A stretch of DNA of 64,000 bases, taken from assembly GCA_002331335.1 (NCBI GenBank), contig DCZO01000035.1, positions 39,095 to 103,094 on the forward strand, given 5' to 3'. Position numbers and translations under genes: made by a program. The notes under the pieces are model-generated. The model was not told the origin of the DNA. It did not search any database and saw nothing but the letters and a program-made list of their open reading frames with translations. The stretch's first letter is position 1. Each line of letters starts with the position of its first letter. This document shows positions 27,656-37,542 of this stretch, piece after piece. The DNA is from Nitrospira sp. UBA2082 (GTDB lineage: Bacteria > Nitrospirota > Nitrospiria > Nitrospirales > Nitrospiraceae).

Positions 27656-28339
27656 CTACTCGGAGACTGGGATGAACTGCCGTATCCAATTACCGAAACT
27701 GCCCGGATTGCGGCTCTGAATATAGACCACGCCAGGCCCACGGAACCGGCAGACGAATCCCTCGCCGGAGGTGAAGCTCGCTACCCACCCGGATGCGGCT
27801 TTTTCGATGTTGTAGGACGTGGTCGCCGACCAGGCCACCAGATGGCTGTTGTCGACGATGTATTCCTGGTCCGGTTTCAACTCAATCTTGTGAATCGCGC
27901 CGAAGCTGTTCAGGATCAGTGTGCCCTTGCCGCTGATCCGCAAAATAAAGAACCCTTCTCCTCCCATGAGCCCCCGGCTCAGGCTCTGCATTTTGCTCTC
28001 AATACTGACCGATTCGGCACCGGCCAAAAAGCCGTCTTTCTGAACCAGATATTCATTGACGCCATCAAGCTCCATGATCACGATTTCTCCGGGAACCGTC
28101 GGCGCCAACAACACTTCGCCGGGCCCGCGGCTTGCCCGCAAGGTTTGGAAGAAAAACTTTTCTCCCGTCAGCAGTTTCCTCGACAGCGCCCCGAGAAACC
28201 CGCCCTCCATCTTACTTTCAATGTCGACGGTCGGCGACGACGCTACCATCGCGCCAGATTCGGCCTTGATGTGCTCACCAGCCGCCAATTCGACCCGCAC
28301 CATTGGAAACGCCCCCGGATACAGAATCTCACTTTTCAT
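27656..28339 (-). CDS. AIM24 / TIGR00266 family protein
   Basis: 227 aa. All-beta protein with repeated glycine-rich turns (GEHIKAESGAMV, GGEGFFILRISGKGT), the pattern of the AIM24 family. Cytoplasmic, no signal peptide. Family members are of unclear function; the mitochondrial relative organises inner-membrane complexes. It lies between the amidohydrolase and M48 genes on the same strand, with structured repeats on both sides. Confidence 0.85.
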   Translation of the reverse strand: MKSEILYPGAFPMVRVELAAGEHIKAESGAMVASSPTVDIESKMEGGFLGALSRKLLTGEKFFFQTLRASRGPGEVLLAPTVPGEIVIMELDGVNEYLVQKDGFLAGAESVSIESKMQSLSRGLMGGEGFFILRISGKGTLILNSFGAIHKIELKPDQEYIVDNSHLVAWSATTSYNIEKAASGWVASFTSGEGFVCRFRGPGVVYIQSRNPGSFGNWIRQFIPVSE

Positions 28340-28372
28340 GTATGTCCTTCCTTCCCTTCACCATCACCCATT

Positions 28373-28488
28373 GGGCAGGGCAGATCGGTGTCTGACTGCG
28401 CGCATGCACCGAGCACCGCCCACCTGTTTACTATTTACTATGCTTGCGTGCGCGGTGCGCGAGCAACAGACACCGGTCTATCCTGCCC
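28373..28488. repeat. Structured intergenic element, family 1, copy A
   Basis: Outer arms 28373-28394 and 28467-28488 (22 nt each) are complementary at 19 of 22 positions, with two of the rest able to form G-U pairs. The core begins ACTGCGCGCATGCACCGAGC and ends GCGCGGTGCGCGAGCAA. Inside it GCACCG pairs with CGGTGC and GCAC with GTGC. It sits between the amidohydrolase stop and the AIM24 start. Confidence 0.85.
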
Positions 28489-28495
28489 GCATCGC

Positions 28496-29980
28496 TCATC
28501 CCGCCACCCATCCATACGCCCGATGACTCGGCTCCGGCCCTTCTTCCAGATAGCTCATTCTCAATCGGCCGAGGATATCCTGAGGCACGGCGTTCCTTGT
28601 CGCCTTCACATCGATTCCAAACACTCGCGCCGCATTCAGCCCGAAAATCCGCTCTTTCACTTGTCTCGTCAACGGGTGATACCGATGCTGTTCAATTAAT
28701 TGATCGGGAATTTGGAACCGCTTGAACGCTTCGATCTGCCATTGCGGAGTCCCGTACCAAATCGAGTCGGTTCCCCACAACACATGATCGGCGCCGAACG
28801 CCCCGATGATCTGTCCGAGCAGATGGGCGCAGACCGTCGGATGGGTGGTCACCAATTGCGCAAAGGTTGAACCGAGTTCCATATAGATGTTGGCGATTTC
28901 CGGATGCTGCTGTTTCATGCGGCAGAATTCCGTTGTCCAAGGAATCTGGCCGGTCCTCGCAAACACCTCATCCACGGACGTGGTCCCCCTGAACCCTGAG
29001 TGATAGACGAGAAAATCGATGTCGGGGAAATCCTTGGCCGCTTTGATTACATCCTTTGGATGGTTGTACTCCGGCACAGGCCCCAGCGGCAATCCTTTAT
29101 GAACACAGAGGCGCTTCACGTTAAGCTTCTGCGCCTGTGCCAACATTGGGTAGGCAATCGTCTCGTCATCCATCCACCAGCCCCGGTCGAACCCTTTCGG
29201 GCAGGAGCCGGTATAGCACTTCCACGCATCGACGTGGAGCGTTTCGGCCTGCATGGCCATGAAGTCCAGATCCGCGGCACCCAACTGCGGCGTTGCCAGC
29301 CCGTGCGCGAGCATCCGCTGCGAACCGGCCACCCGGTTGATCTCGTCCCGGATATGCGCCATTTCTGCCGGCGGCACGATCGCTTCGTGCGGATACGGCC
29401 CGGGCGGCGTACTGATCAGCCCAATGGCCGTTTCGCTGTCGAGGAACACTTCTTTCACAAAATTCCTCCACGAAAGATCATCGATGGTTCCCCGGTCGTC
29501 CTTGAGCTTCGGGTTGAGCCCCGCCTCACGAATGTGCCGTCTGAGCGACAACAACGCTTGTTTGGACACAGCACCTTTTCGAGACGCTTCGGCATCGAGT
29601 GGATCGTACTGAGACCCAACGTAGTGCGTCTGCACATCGAAGATAAAATAGGGCGTGCCTTGCTGTTCCGCGAACGCCGCCGTTTCGAATAGCTCAACCT
29701 CGCCGATGTCGAAGAAGCGGCCAAAGACGGCATTCATCGCCAGCATGGCGGCGGCCATCCCTCCTGTGGTCTTGAGGAACTCACGGCGTGACAGGTCCTT
29801 GGCGGAGGCGGTCCGGTCCACCAGCGCCACCACCGCCTGTTCCACTCTGGCCTGGTCTCTTGTCTGTCCGATGGGAGTGAATTCTTCGTTGGAAACGACT
29901 TGCGTTGGAATGGGTGATGGAAACGTCTTGCCCTGCTGCATGACCGACGCACTGTCCATCCAAAACCGCGCCGCTGCCAT
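28496..29980 (-). CDS. Tat-exported amidohydrolase
   Basis: About 494 aa from ATG 29980; an open frame continues to 30109. An internal twin-arginine motif SRREFLKTTGG lies about 60 residues in, followed by a hydrophobic stretch, so export by Tat of a folded enzyme is likely. The body matches the amidohydrolase_2 TIM-barrel family, with HSGFRG and a late WGTDSIWYGTP segment whose Asp is typical of the metal site. Substrate unknown. It is followed by structured repeat copy A and then the AIM24 gene. Confidence 0.82.
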   Translation of the reverse strand: MAAARFWMDSASVMQQGKTFPSPIPTQVVSNEEFTPIGQTRDQARVEQAVVALVDRTASAKDLSRREFLKTTGGMAAAMLAMNAVFGRFFDIGEVELFETAAFAEQQGTPYFIFDVQTHYVGSQYDPLDAEASRKGAVSKQALLSLRRHIREAGLNPKLKDDRGTIDDLSWRNFVKEVFLDSETAIGLISTPPGPYPHEAIVPPAEMAHIRDEINRVAGSQRMLAHGLATPQLGAADLDFMAMQAETLHVDAWKCYTGSCPKGFDRGWWMDDETIAYPMLAQAQKLNVKRLCVHKGLPLGPVPEYNHPKDVIKAAKDFPDIDFLVYHSGFRGTTSVDEVFARTGQIPWTTEFCRMKQQHPEIANIYMELGSTFAQLVTTHPTVCAHLLGQIIGAFGADHVLWGTDSIWYGTPQWQIEAFKRFQIPDQLIEQHRYHPLTRQVKERIFGLNAARVFGIDVKATRNAVPQDILGRLRMSYLEEGPEPSHRAYGWVAG

Positions 29981-30062
29981 CAGTAGCCTCTTACAGCGTC
30001 CACCGTGCGCGCGATTGTGTGAAATACCGCCGGCGGTGTCAAGCACGAACCACGAGTGATGT

Positions 30063-33000
30063 TTATTTGGACTTGGCAGTTGCGGCAGAAGCTTTGAGTG
30101 CGGCGGCAACGGCGTGATTGACCGGGATGGCCACCACGACGTCGGCCTGTGGATCGGCGTCCTGGTCTTTTCCGTCGTGTCCCACGCTATACAGGACGCC
30201 CTTCTTCAGATTCACCAGCATCGGCAATCCGGTGTAGGGGTCATAGAAATTCTGTCCGGCCTTGGCGATGCGCGGCAGGAGCTCGGCGTCCTGAGGACCA
30301 CGGCGTATCCAGGCCTGCAAACTGGCGAGACGCAAATGCGCATCGGTATCGACGACCAACCCATTGTAGAGATCCCATGGCGCCAAGGGTTCCAGCCCCA
30401 CAATGTTTTCGATCGGATTGGCAAAATGGTCCATAACTGTCTTGGCCGGGAAATGGATGTACTCGCTCCATTTCGGCAAGGCTCCATATCGCCCTTCACC
30501 GGCGGCTTTGTACGACGCTTCGTAGTAGTCCGCATACCGGTTGAGGCGGCGCTGTTCCGGCAAGGGAAGCACCGACGCAATAGCGGCAAGCACCGTTTGC
30601 TCTTCACCCTTCTCGGCCTTCAACTTGGCATCGAAGGTCTTTGCCGCGGAGACCAATTCACTCTGCATCGGCCAACGGAGCGAGAGTTCGCTCTGATCGA
30701 GGGGCCGAACCAGCTTGGCCAATCGGCCGAGATATGTTCCGTCGACATCAGGCTGGACCAGCAGACCGGAGACCACCGCGATGTCATCGTTCAAGGCTCG
30801 GAGAGCCAGCGTTTTCACGGGCAATGTCCTCGCCTGGCTGAGCACGATTCGCCACGCCTCCATGTCCGTCTCAATCCGATCCACACCAACGCCAGTGCCC
30901 TGCGCAAACCCTTCCGCGATGTAGAGGTGTTGCGCGAGCGTGATCGCCGCGCATGGCGGACTGGTCGCCTGGCCATAGCCCCAATCTTCGAATGATAGCC
31001 GCTGCCACTGCTGATACCGGCCGAGCACGCCTCCAGCTTGATTGACCCACCCCTCGATCGTTCCGCGATGTGAGGTAAACCGCCCGACAGGATTCGATTC
31101 CTTGAACCATCCGTTCAAGACTTTGCCGGAGGCATTCGATTGCCCGCCGGACGCATCACCACCGCTTCCTCCAAGACATGCCAACGCCCTATCTGCGTCT
31201 TTGTCGTCGGGTTTCCGCTCAAAGCCGGCTTGGATGGGGTCTTGATCCATCGACACATCGAAACCCATCAGAACCAAATAGCCATTCTTTCTCAGATCGC
31301 CCAGAGTCCGCTGCGGAGTCGTGATCATGCTTCCATATGTGGAAGATGGGGGCTCCTCCATGATGACCCAGACCAATCCCACAGCACCGATTCCCAGCCC
31401 GGCGCACAGGCCTGCCAGCACCACCAACCCGATAAGGGACGCCACAATGGCACGCGTGGTGGAAAAGCAGGACCCGATAAAGGCCGAGATGGTGCGTGTG
31501 ATGCGGCTTAATCCAAATCGAGTTTTCCGACGCGGCTGTTTCGGGATCGGACGTGATCGTGTTTCTGTTCGCGCGGAATGACCGGATGACTCAAAGAGTA
31601 CATCGACGGCAGCCGCAACCGCCGATGTACGATGGCTCGTGTCTTGATGATCCCATGTCGGTTCCGGCAACTCGGTTTCCGCGATGGACGACGCGTGTGA
31701 TTCCCCGACGAACCGGATGGACTCGCCAGGCTGTATCGAACCACCTTGTTTCGGTGGTAGGTCAAGATGGGATGCTTTCGCCTCGGCCAGCACCGGCTCT
31801 TGCCACTTGTGCTGTTTGGGCTGGGGAGGAGGAAGAGGCTCTTCAGTGAACGGCTTGGCCTCAGCCAGTTCCGCCTCTGGCTGCGAGACCGTTTCCAGAA
31901 CCGCCGTCTCGGGAGCCTCGGTCTGATCCGCTCGGCCACCTGTCATCCGATGATCAAAATCGGAGACTGTCACTGGCGAGGCCGGCTCCGCCTGAGATGC
32001 GGCCTGGTCGGAATAAGAATCGACCGGAAACTCCGTTGATTCCGGTCTCAGCGAAAAGATTGTCTCTTCCCGCCGCGTATCAGAAAGGGACTCCTCGGCA
32101 AACAATGGCGAATACGCAGGTTCCGGTGAGGAGAGCGATGTTGCCGGTTCAACTGGTGCCGCACCCTCACCGGCAAATGAAAATACTGAAGGCTGTTGTT
32201 TGGTTATCTCTTCGGCTGCATGCTCGTCAGTCAGGGGCTGCTCCGACGGTACGTCTGCTGGAGAAACTTCCGGCTCTGACACCTGTAGAGCACATGACGG
32301 TTGCGCAAAAGAGAAGGCGGACATCTCCGGCTCACCGCCTGGCGTGACTACACTGGATAGCGGAAGGCCCTGCTCACTAACCGGTTCCGGATACGACGCC
32401 TCGACCGGCTCGGCCTCGCGCAGCAATACAGCTGATTGATCAACCGGAGAGTCAACGGCTGGAACGTCTGTGTGCTGTGCGGGAATGGTGATGGTGGATT
32501 CCTGCACATGATCCCAAGGCATTGGGGCAGCCACCGATTCTCCGGCCTCGCCTGGCAGGGACTGCACTCGGCTGGCCACAGGGATTTCGATGGTCCCGGG
32601 ATCGATTTCCCGCATCGAGACCGGAGCCAGCGCCGCAGAAACCTGTTCTCCGACAGGAGCCGCGTTGTCCTGTGCGGCTTCGGGTGCAGGCACACTTGTC
32701 AGCGGGGCATTTCCGGATTTAAAGACGTTCTTGAATACAGAGTCCCAAGAAAATTCTCCGGTCTTGGACATGTCCTGAGAGAAGTGGCCCGGCTCTTGGT
32801 CTGAGACAGGAACAATGAGAGACTCACCGGGCAATTCCGTTCCGATCTGGTCCGGAATGTCGGTCGTTCCCTCCCGGATATCATCCCATGGCATGGGAGG
32901 CGGAACCTCTTGGACGAGAACATCCTCCTCTTGAGTGGCTTGGAATCCGTCCGAGGTTTGGAATCCCGGTGCTGAGACTGATCCGGAGACCTCCGATTCG

Positions 33001-33806
33001 GCCAGAGCCGATTCAGACTCAAGATCAACCCGTTCACCCCCATCGCTGAAGGCACCGGATAGTGCCCCCTCCCCCCTATCATTGTATCGATATTCCTCTT
33101 GCAGTACCGCGCTGGACTCTCCCGCTTCGACGGCGATGGATCCTGCATCGTCCAGCCTCTCCTCCGCACGAACGACCTGTTCCCAGGACATCCCAGATGG
33201 AAGGGATTGATCCCCGAGCGATTCGGCCGACGGTTCTGAAACGGCTGAGAACTCTCTCTCCTCCGCGGCTTCTTCCTCAGGGTGCGGCGTCGGCGGGCGG
33301 GCAATCACCTCCCCTGTCTGTGCGTCGAAACAACCGGCCAGACGAAGAGCGGCCGGACTGGCTGGCGCAAGATCTACTATGGTCTTGTACAGTTGCGCGG
33401 CACGGCCGGGATTGTCCAGATCAGGATCTTCGATGAGGATCTCGACCGCCTTGCCATACTCCGTTACCGCTTCACCGATCTCTCCCTTCTGCTCATGGAT
33501 CGAACCCAGCTTTTCCAAGTACGGCACACATCGTGGACCGGCTGCCAGATATTCTCGCAACAGGGATTCCGCAAGCCAGTAATCCTGCCGCTCGAAGGCC
33601 TCATCGATGAGGGAGTCAAAGGCCTGCCTGGCCGGAATCAGACTCCCCAGCCGAAGATGGAGCGTGGCAAAGAGGCGCCTGGCCTCCATGTTGTGGGGAT
33701 CGAGCGCCAATAGCTCCTTGAGCACGGCCGAGGAGCGACCGTACTTCCCCGCGTTCATCTGAGTAATGGCTTCTTCGAGCAGGGCGGTCTTCTTGCCGTA
33801 CCCCAT
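30063..33806 (-). CDS. Giant TPR protein with acidic repeat linker, one membrane helix and periplasmic domain
   Basis: About 1247 aa from ATG 33806 (AGGA just upstream); a GTG at 33878 would add a Lys-rich leader. Order: TPR-like helices (about 1-165), a very long acidic Glu/Pro/Ser-rich linker (about 165-780) with spaced Trp motifs (MSWEQV about 204, MPWDDI about 303, FSWDSV about 351, MPWDHV about 427), one transmembrane helix (about 785-825) and a C-terminal domain of about 400 residues. That domain ends with YDPYTGLPM...YSVGHDGKD, a pattern like type II secretion pseudopilin ends. The secretin gene lies 2 kb away. A scaffold role in secretion or envelope assembly is plausible but unproven. 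Confidence 0.75.
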   Translation of the reverse strand: MGYGKKTALLEEAITQMNAGKYGRSSAVLKELLALDPHNMEARRLFATLHLRLGSLIPARQAFDSLIDEAFERQDYWLAESLLREYLAAGPRCVPYLEKLGSIHEQKGEIGEAVTEYGKAVEILIEDPDLDNPGRAAQLYKTIVDLAPASPAALRLAGCFDAQTGEVIARPPTPHPEEEAAEEREFSAVSEPSAESLGDQSLPSGMSWEQVVRAEERLDDAGSIAVEAGESSAVLQEEYRYNDRGEGALSGAFSDGGERVDLESESALAESEVSGSVSAPGFQTSDGFQATQEEDVLVQEVPPPMPWDDIREGTTDIPDQIGTELPGESLIVPVSDQEPGHFSQDMSKTGEFSWDSVFKNVFKSGNAPLTSVPAPEAAQDNAAPVGEQVSAALAPVSMREIDPGTIEIPVASRVQSLPGEAGESVAAPMPWDHVQESTITIPAQHTDVPAVDSPVDQSAVLLREAEPVEASYPEPVSEQGLPLSSVVTPGGEPEMSAFSFAQPSCALQVSEPEVSPADVPSEQPLTDEHAAEEITKQQPSVFSFAGEGAAPVEPATSLSSPEPAYSPLFAEESLSDTRREETIFSLRPESTEFPVDSYSDQAASQAEPASPVTVSDFDHRMTGGRADQTEAPETAVLETVSQPEAELAEAKPFTEEPLPPPQPKQHKWQEPVLAEAKASHLDLPPKQGGSIQPGESIRFVGESHASSIAETELPEPTWDHQDTSHRTSAVAAAVDVLFESSGHSARTETRSRPIPKQPRRKTRFGLSRITRTISAFIGSCFSTTRAIVASLIGLVVLAGLCAGLGIGAVGLVWVIMEEPPSSTYGSMITTPQRTLGDLRKNGYLVLMGFDVSMDQDPIQAGFERKPDDKDADRALACLGGSGGDASGGQSNASGKVLNGWFKESNPVGRFTSHRGTIEGWVNQAGGVLGRYQQWQRLSFEDWGYGQATSPPCAAITLAQHLYIAEGFAQGTGVGVDRIETDMEAWRIVLSQARTLPVKTLALRALNDDIAVVSGLLVQPDVDGTYLGRLAKLVRPLDQSELSLRWPMQSELVSAAKTFDAKLKAEKGEEQTVLAAIASVLPLPEQRRLNRYADYYEASYKAAGEGRYGALPKWSEYIHFPAKTVMDHFANPIENIVGLEPLAPWDLYNGLVVDTDAHLRLASLQAWIRRGPQDAELLPRIAKAGQNFYDPYTGLPMLVNLKKGVLYSVGHDGKDQDADPQADVVVAIPVNHAVAAALKASAATAKSK

Positions 33807-34062
33807 GGTATCCTGCCGGAAACCACGCAGACTCGACCTCTTTTCAGCTTTATTCGATGCTTTCTTGTCTGTACGCACGTTACAACCTTAGCAGATCTCT
33901 CTCGTATTGGAAGCAAAGCCTGGAGCCAATTCCAGCCGATCAAGGGAGAAGCAGACACAGGCCGGAGAGGTTGGGAAGAATCTAGGGGAGAGAGCGGTTA
34001 TCGAAGTCTCGGGGTTGACCCAGAATCTCTTGTGCGTCCCGTTTATAATCGGGTATTTACAT

Positions 34063-34446
34063 CTACACACAGCTTTCGAAATCGTCACATTCGTCGGAGA
34101 TCAATCGCGGGCCAATCTCATAGACATACCCGGCCACAAACGGCGTTCCCCGGTCATGACAATTTCTGGCCAAGACCTTGGCACAGCGCAAGCAGTGCTG
34201 GATCCCTTCCCATGATACCTCACCGGCAAGATGCTGAACCGGCTTGCCGACGTCCTCGATTCGCTCCGGCACCAATACCTGACGGACCTCCGCCACTAAC
34301 CGTTGCGCATCCTCCGCAGACTGAACCTCAGCCCCGTCAAGAACGAGCACGAGCAGCCCCAATGCCCGTACGGGGTCACCATCCGCCTCCTGGAGCAGCC
34401 GTTGCGCGAATGCGTGAACTTTGCCCTGTACGGCTTTGGGGTCCAT
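34063..34446 (-). CDS. Conserved-looking hypothetical protein
   Basis: 127 aa, acidic, helical N-terminal two thirds. A C-terminal cluster of cysteines (HCLRCAKVLARNC and a final ESC) could bind metal. No transmembrane helix. A longer frame on the opposite strand is a shadow. It lies upstream of the giant TPR gene on the same strand, separated by about 250 nt. Function unknown. Confidence 0.5.
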   Translation of the reverse strand: MDPKAVQGKVHAFAQRLLQEADGDPVRALGLLVLVLDGAEVQSAEDAQRLVAEVRQVLVPERIEDVGKPVQHLAGEVSWEGIQHCLRCAKVLARNCHDRGTPFVAGYVYEIGPRLISDECDDFESCV

Positions 34447-34925
34447 CCGGTAAATGCTCTTCAGCCTTTCAAAATCATTATCGGCTTCCCACGTTCATAT
34501 CCGCAGGGGCCGAAGATTAATTGCATGACTTGTGCCACCATAAATCATTCTTCCACGCACTTAATCGATTCACATGTATATGAGGCTATCCCCCGGGAGA
34601 GCCATTTGGTCGGGGAGGTAGGGCCAAAAAACAAGATAGGGCCATATTGACGGTCTACCTCGTATAGTAGAGACTTCCTCCAAATTCTACTATTGGGAGT
34701 GGTCTCATCTCATGATCCATCGGATCTGCTTGGCAAGGAGATGGGCGGACAAATGCATGCGCGACCGGGCAGCGACGCCAATGCCCGCGCTGCCGTAATT
34801 CGGCTGATGTTCTGGCATGAACAATCCACGGACAGTTCTTGTCACATTCAATTTCGCCCAGGCGCGATGAGCTTTCTCACGTGTCTGAAATCCATATCCA
34901 TCTCTCACTCACCCGGAGGGACCCA
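34447..34925. other. Intergenic region without a supported gene
   Basis: About 480 nt between divergent genes. A purine-rich segment near 34590-34640 and AT-rich stretches around 34510-34570 may hold promoters. Short frames here lack domains and ribosome sites. Confidence 0.4.
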
Positions 34926-35675
34926 ATGGAGACGCTGCGTACAGACCTATCCCAAGATTTTTTGCACGTCACCCGGACCATTGAACACCTCGGCCAGCGG
35001 CTAACCGACGTCGCCGAGCAAGTCCGCACATTCGGGGTACTCCCTTCCGAAGACTTGATCGACGCCATCACGATGACCCGACGGTGTTTTGAAGAGCTAC
35101 GCGGCAAAGCGATCGAGCTCGTCGGCCTGTTGGGCCAATCGTCCGCCAAAACTCCTGAAGACATTGGATCGGTCAAGGACTTGGAGGCACTGCTGCAGGC
35201 GGTCACGGAGGCGCAACGGAAAAGAGCCCAAGGAGAAAAAGTCCGACTGCGCGCCTTGACGATCCTCGACCACATTCTCTCGTTGATCCATCGCGAGCAA
35301 CCGGAGTTCCCTCCCCTCGGAGAAGTCCAAGCTGAAGCGAAGGCCCTTCGAGAAACGCTCCGTGCCTCGGAGGATCCCGATGTCCATCCGGAAGCAACTG
35401 CGTTGGCCCAAGGACGTCATCCATTGGCGGAATTCCTCACTTTGGTCGAAGGCCATAACCAACTCGACGACGACCTTTGGCTGTTGCTGCAACATGCGGT
35501 GGCGGAACATTTCGGCAAGCCCCTGGCCATGAGTGCAGCACGCGGCAAGCTCTGCCAATCTCCAGCGCGCTTGATCCCGGACCGTTCGACCGGGGAACAG
35601 CGACACAACTCGCTCGCAGCCGACACTCCTGATACGTGTGCAGGGGGCACCGCGAGTCCATCACCTGCTCCGTGA
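34926..35675 (+). CDS. Helical/coiled-coil hypothetical protein
   Basis: 249 aa from ATG 34926 (GGAGGG 5 nt upstream); an earlier ATG at 34839 lacks a site. Almost all helix, with heptad-like Leu spacing in about 1-110, no signal and no membrane helix. The last 40 residues change character to polar, Pro/Thr-rich sequence, which could be a natural tail or the result of an old frameshift. It precedes the secretin gene by 150 nt. No family recognised. Confidence 0.6.
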   Translation: METLRTDLSQDFLHVTRTIEHLGQRLTDVAEQVRTFGVLPSEDLIDAITMTRRCFEELRGKAIELVGLLGQSSAKTPEDIGSVKDLEALLQAVTEAQRKRAQGEKVRLRALTILDHILSLIHREQPEFPPLGEVQAEAKALRETLRASEDPDVHPEATALAQGRHPLAEFLTLVEGHNQLDDDLWLLLQHAVAEHFGKPLAMSAARGKLCQSPARLIPDRSTGEQRHNSLAADTPDTCAGGTASPSPAP

Positions 35676-35826
35676 CCGGAACGTAGCCCTATCCCACGAG
35701 ATTTTCCTGCAACCTATGTTGCTTTGAATACACGGTGTTGGTTGTCTCATTGGTGATCTCTATGGTACGGTCTGATCAAGGTGTGATACAGGCGTCTCCT
35801 TCCGTGGCAATCATTTTCAAGAGGCA

Positions 35827-37410
35827 GTGGTGCGTTTTCCCCCTCTTCCCAAATTCTTGCAGAGCGTGCGGAGAGCCATCGGTCTCCCAATCGGTTGCCT
35901 CCTTCTGAGTCTCCTCACGTTCATCTCACTGGCCTATCCGGCAGACCCTACGGCATCTCACTCAACCAGAGTCGCAATGGATTTCAACGAAGTGGATATC
36001 CCCGTCTTCGTCCGATTCATCAGCGAGCTGACCGGGAAAAATTTTGTCTTGGACGAAACCATCAAGAAACAAGGGGGGAAGATCTCCGTCTATTCCCCCA
36101 CGAAAGTGACTCCGGACCAGGCCTACAACATGTTCGTCTCGGCGCTGGAAGTCGCCCGCATCGCCGTGGTCCCGAAAGGCAACGTTTATCAAATCGTGCA
36201 AATGGGCGATTTGCCTCCAGAGCGTGGCGTATTCGTCTATAAACTCAAAAATGCGAATGCCACGGACCTGGCGACCGTCTTGACCAACCTGGTGGCCCGG
36301 TCACAAACAGTCGCACAACCCACTCCGGGCACCAGACCGCCGATCAGACCCCTCACGGAATTCGAAGCGCCCGTTCAGGTGTTCGCCGACAAACCCACCA
36401 ACTCCATCATCATCAGCGCGACAAAAACCGCATATGGCCGGTTGCAGTCGGTGATTCGTGAACTGGATGTCAAACGGCGACAAGTTTTCGTGGAAGCCGT
36501 CATCCTCGAAGTGCAAGTGGACCGCTTGAGACAGATCGGCACCGATCCCACACAGGTGCTCGGAGCTGGGAAATCAGGGGCCTTGCAGGGCATCGGCGGG
36601 ATCAACCGGGCGCCGGAAGATCTCGCGTCAGTGGCGCGTATCATCGGGGGAGCTGCGGCAGACGGTGCCACAGGCGGCGGCATCACAGTGTTGAATACGA
36701 TCAACGTCCGCGCCTTCATGCAGTTGCTGATGAACTTGACCGATACGAATATCCTCTCCACCCCCCAAGTGCTGGCGGCGGATAATCAGAAAGCCAAGAT
36801 CGTCGTCGGTGAAAACCGTCCATTCCCCACCGGTCAGTCCCAGGGGATTACGGGCGGCACACTGGTGACCATTGAGCGGAAGGACGTGGGCGTCACGCTG
36901 GAACTGACTCCACAAGTGCTTGAGGATGACCTCATTCGCCTCGACATCAAACAAGAGATTACCGCCATCGCGGAGAATGTCGCACAAACCATCGGCGCCG
37001 GAACGGCCACGATACCGGTGGGGCCCACGACGACAAAACGCTCGATGGAAACCACGACGATCGCTCATGACGAGCAGACGCTCGTCATCGGCGGGTTGGT
37101 CCGCGACAACATCACCCTCAGCGAGAGAAAAGTCCCATTATTAGGCGATATTCCCATGCTGGGATGGCTGTTCCGATCCCAAAGTCGGTCTGTGGAGAAA
37201 TTGAATCTCCTCGTGTTTTTGACCCCTCATCTTGTGCGGGACGAGATGGATATGGTCGAGCTGAATGCCAGAAAGGCAAAGGAAATCAACACACTGCAAC
37301 GCGACAACCGAATCGAAGAGCCCACAAAACTCAAGCAAGATGTACTCGAACGGTTAGAGCGGCCTGCTCCACTCCCTGCTCCTATGGACAAGCCCAGCGG
37401 ACTGCCGTAA
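35827..37410 (+). CDS. gspD: Type II secretion secretin, GspD-like
   Basis: 527 aa from tandem GTG codons (35827/35830). Signal peptide ending AYPA, then an N0-like domain (DFNEVDIPVFVRFI) and short N-domains with DKPTNSIIISA, then the secretin domain with VFVEAVILEV, the NILSTPQVLAADN strand and the closing VPLLGDIPMLGWLFR signature (about 435-449). It forms the outer-membrane pore of type II secretion or a related pilus system. It has fewer N-domains than a classical 650-700-aa GspD. No other gsp gene is adjacent, so the rest of the machine lies elsewhere. Confidence 0.9.
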   Translation: MVRFPPLPKFLQSVRRAIGLPIGCLLLSLLTFISLAYPADPTASHSTRVAMDFNEVDIPVFVRFISELTGKNFVLDETIKKQGGKISVYSPTKVTPDQAYNMFVSALEVARIAVVPKGNVYQIVQMGDLPPERGVFVYKLKNANATDLATVLTNLVARSQTVAQPTPGTRPPIRPLTEFEAPVQVFADKPTNSIIISATKTAYGRLQSVIRELDVKRRQVFVEAVILEVQVDRLRQIGTDPTQVLGAGKSGALQGIGGINRAPEDLASVARIIGGAAADGATGGGITVLNTINVRAFMQLLMNLTDTNILSTPQVLAADNQKAKIVVGENRPFPTGQSQGITGGTLVTIERKDVGVTLELTPQVLEDDLIRLDIKQEITAIAENVAQTIGAGTATIPVGPTTTKRSMETTTIAHDEQTLVIGGLVRDNITLSERKVPLLGDIPMLGWLFRSQSRSVEKLNLLVFLTPHLVRDEMDMVELNARKAKEINTLQRDNRIEEPTKLKQDVLERLERPAPLPAPMDKPSGLP

Positions 37411-37542
37411 GTTTTTCGCCAAGTACCTCCGATTGACTGTGCGCTTCATTCTCTCTCATCATGGGTGATCCTGCCCCTCCTCAGAGGTATAGGATCGGTC
37501 GCTTCTCCTGCGCTAAACTGCGCAGCAGTCAGGAGCAGCGAG

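Noticed and set aside
28373..28488. Family 1 element as an integron attC site
   Set aside because: It lacks the GTTRRRY-type core sites, and there is no integrase or cassette array nearby.
34693..35004. Plus-strand frame overlapping the start of the helical protein at 34926
   Set aside because: Conflicts with a gene that has a good ribosome site; no domain.
35540..35675. Possible frameshift in the tail of the 34926-35675 gene
   Set aside because: Composition changes in the last 40 residues, but I could not identify a continuation in another frame.
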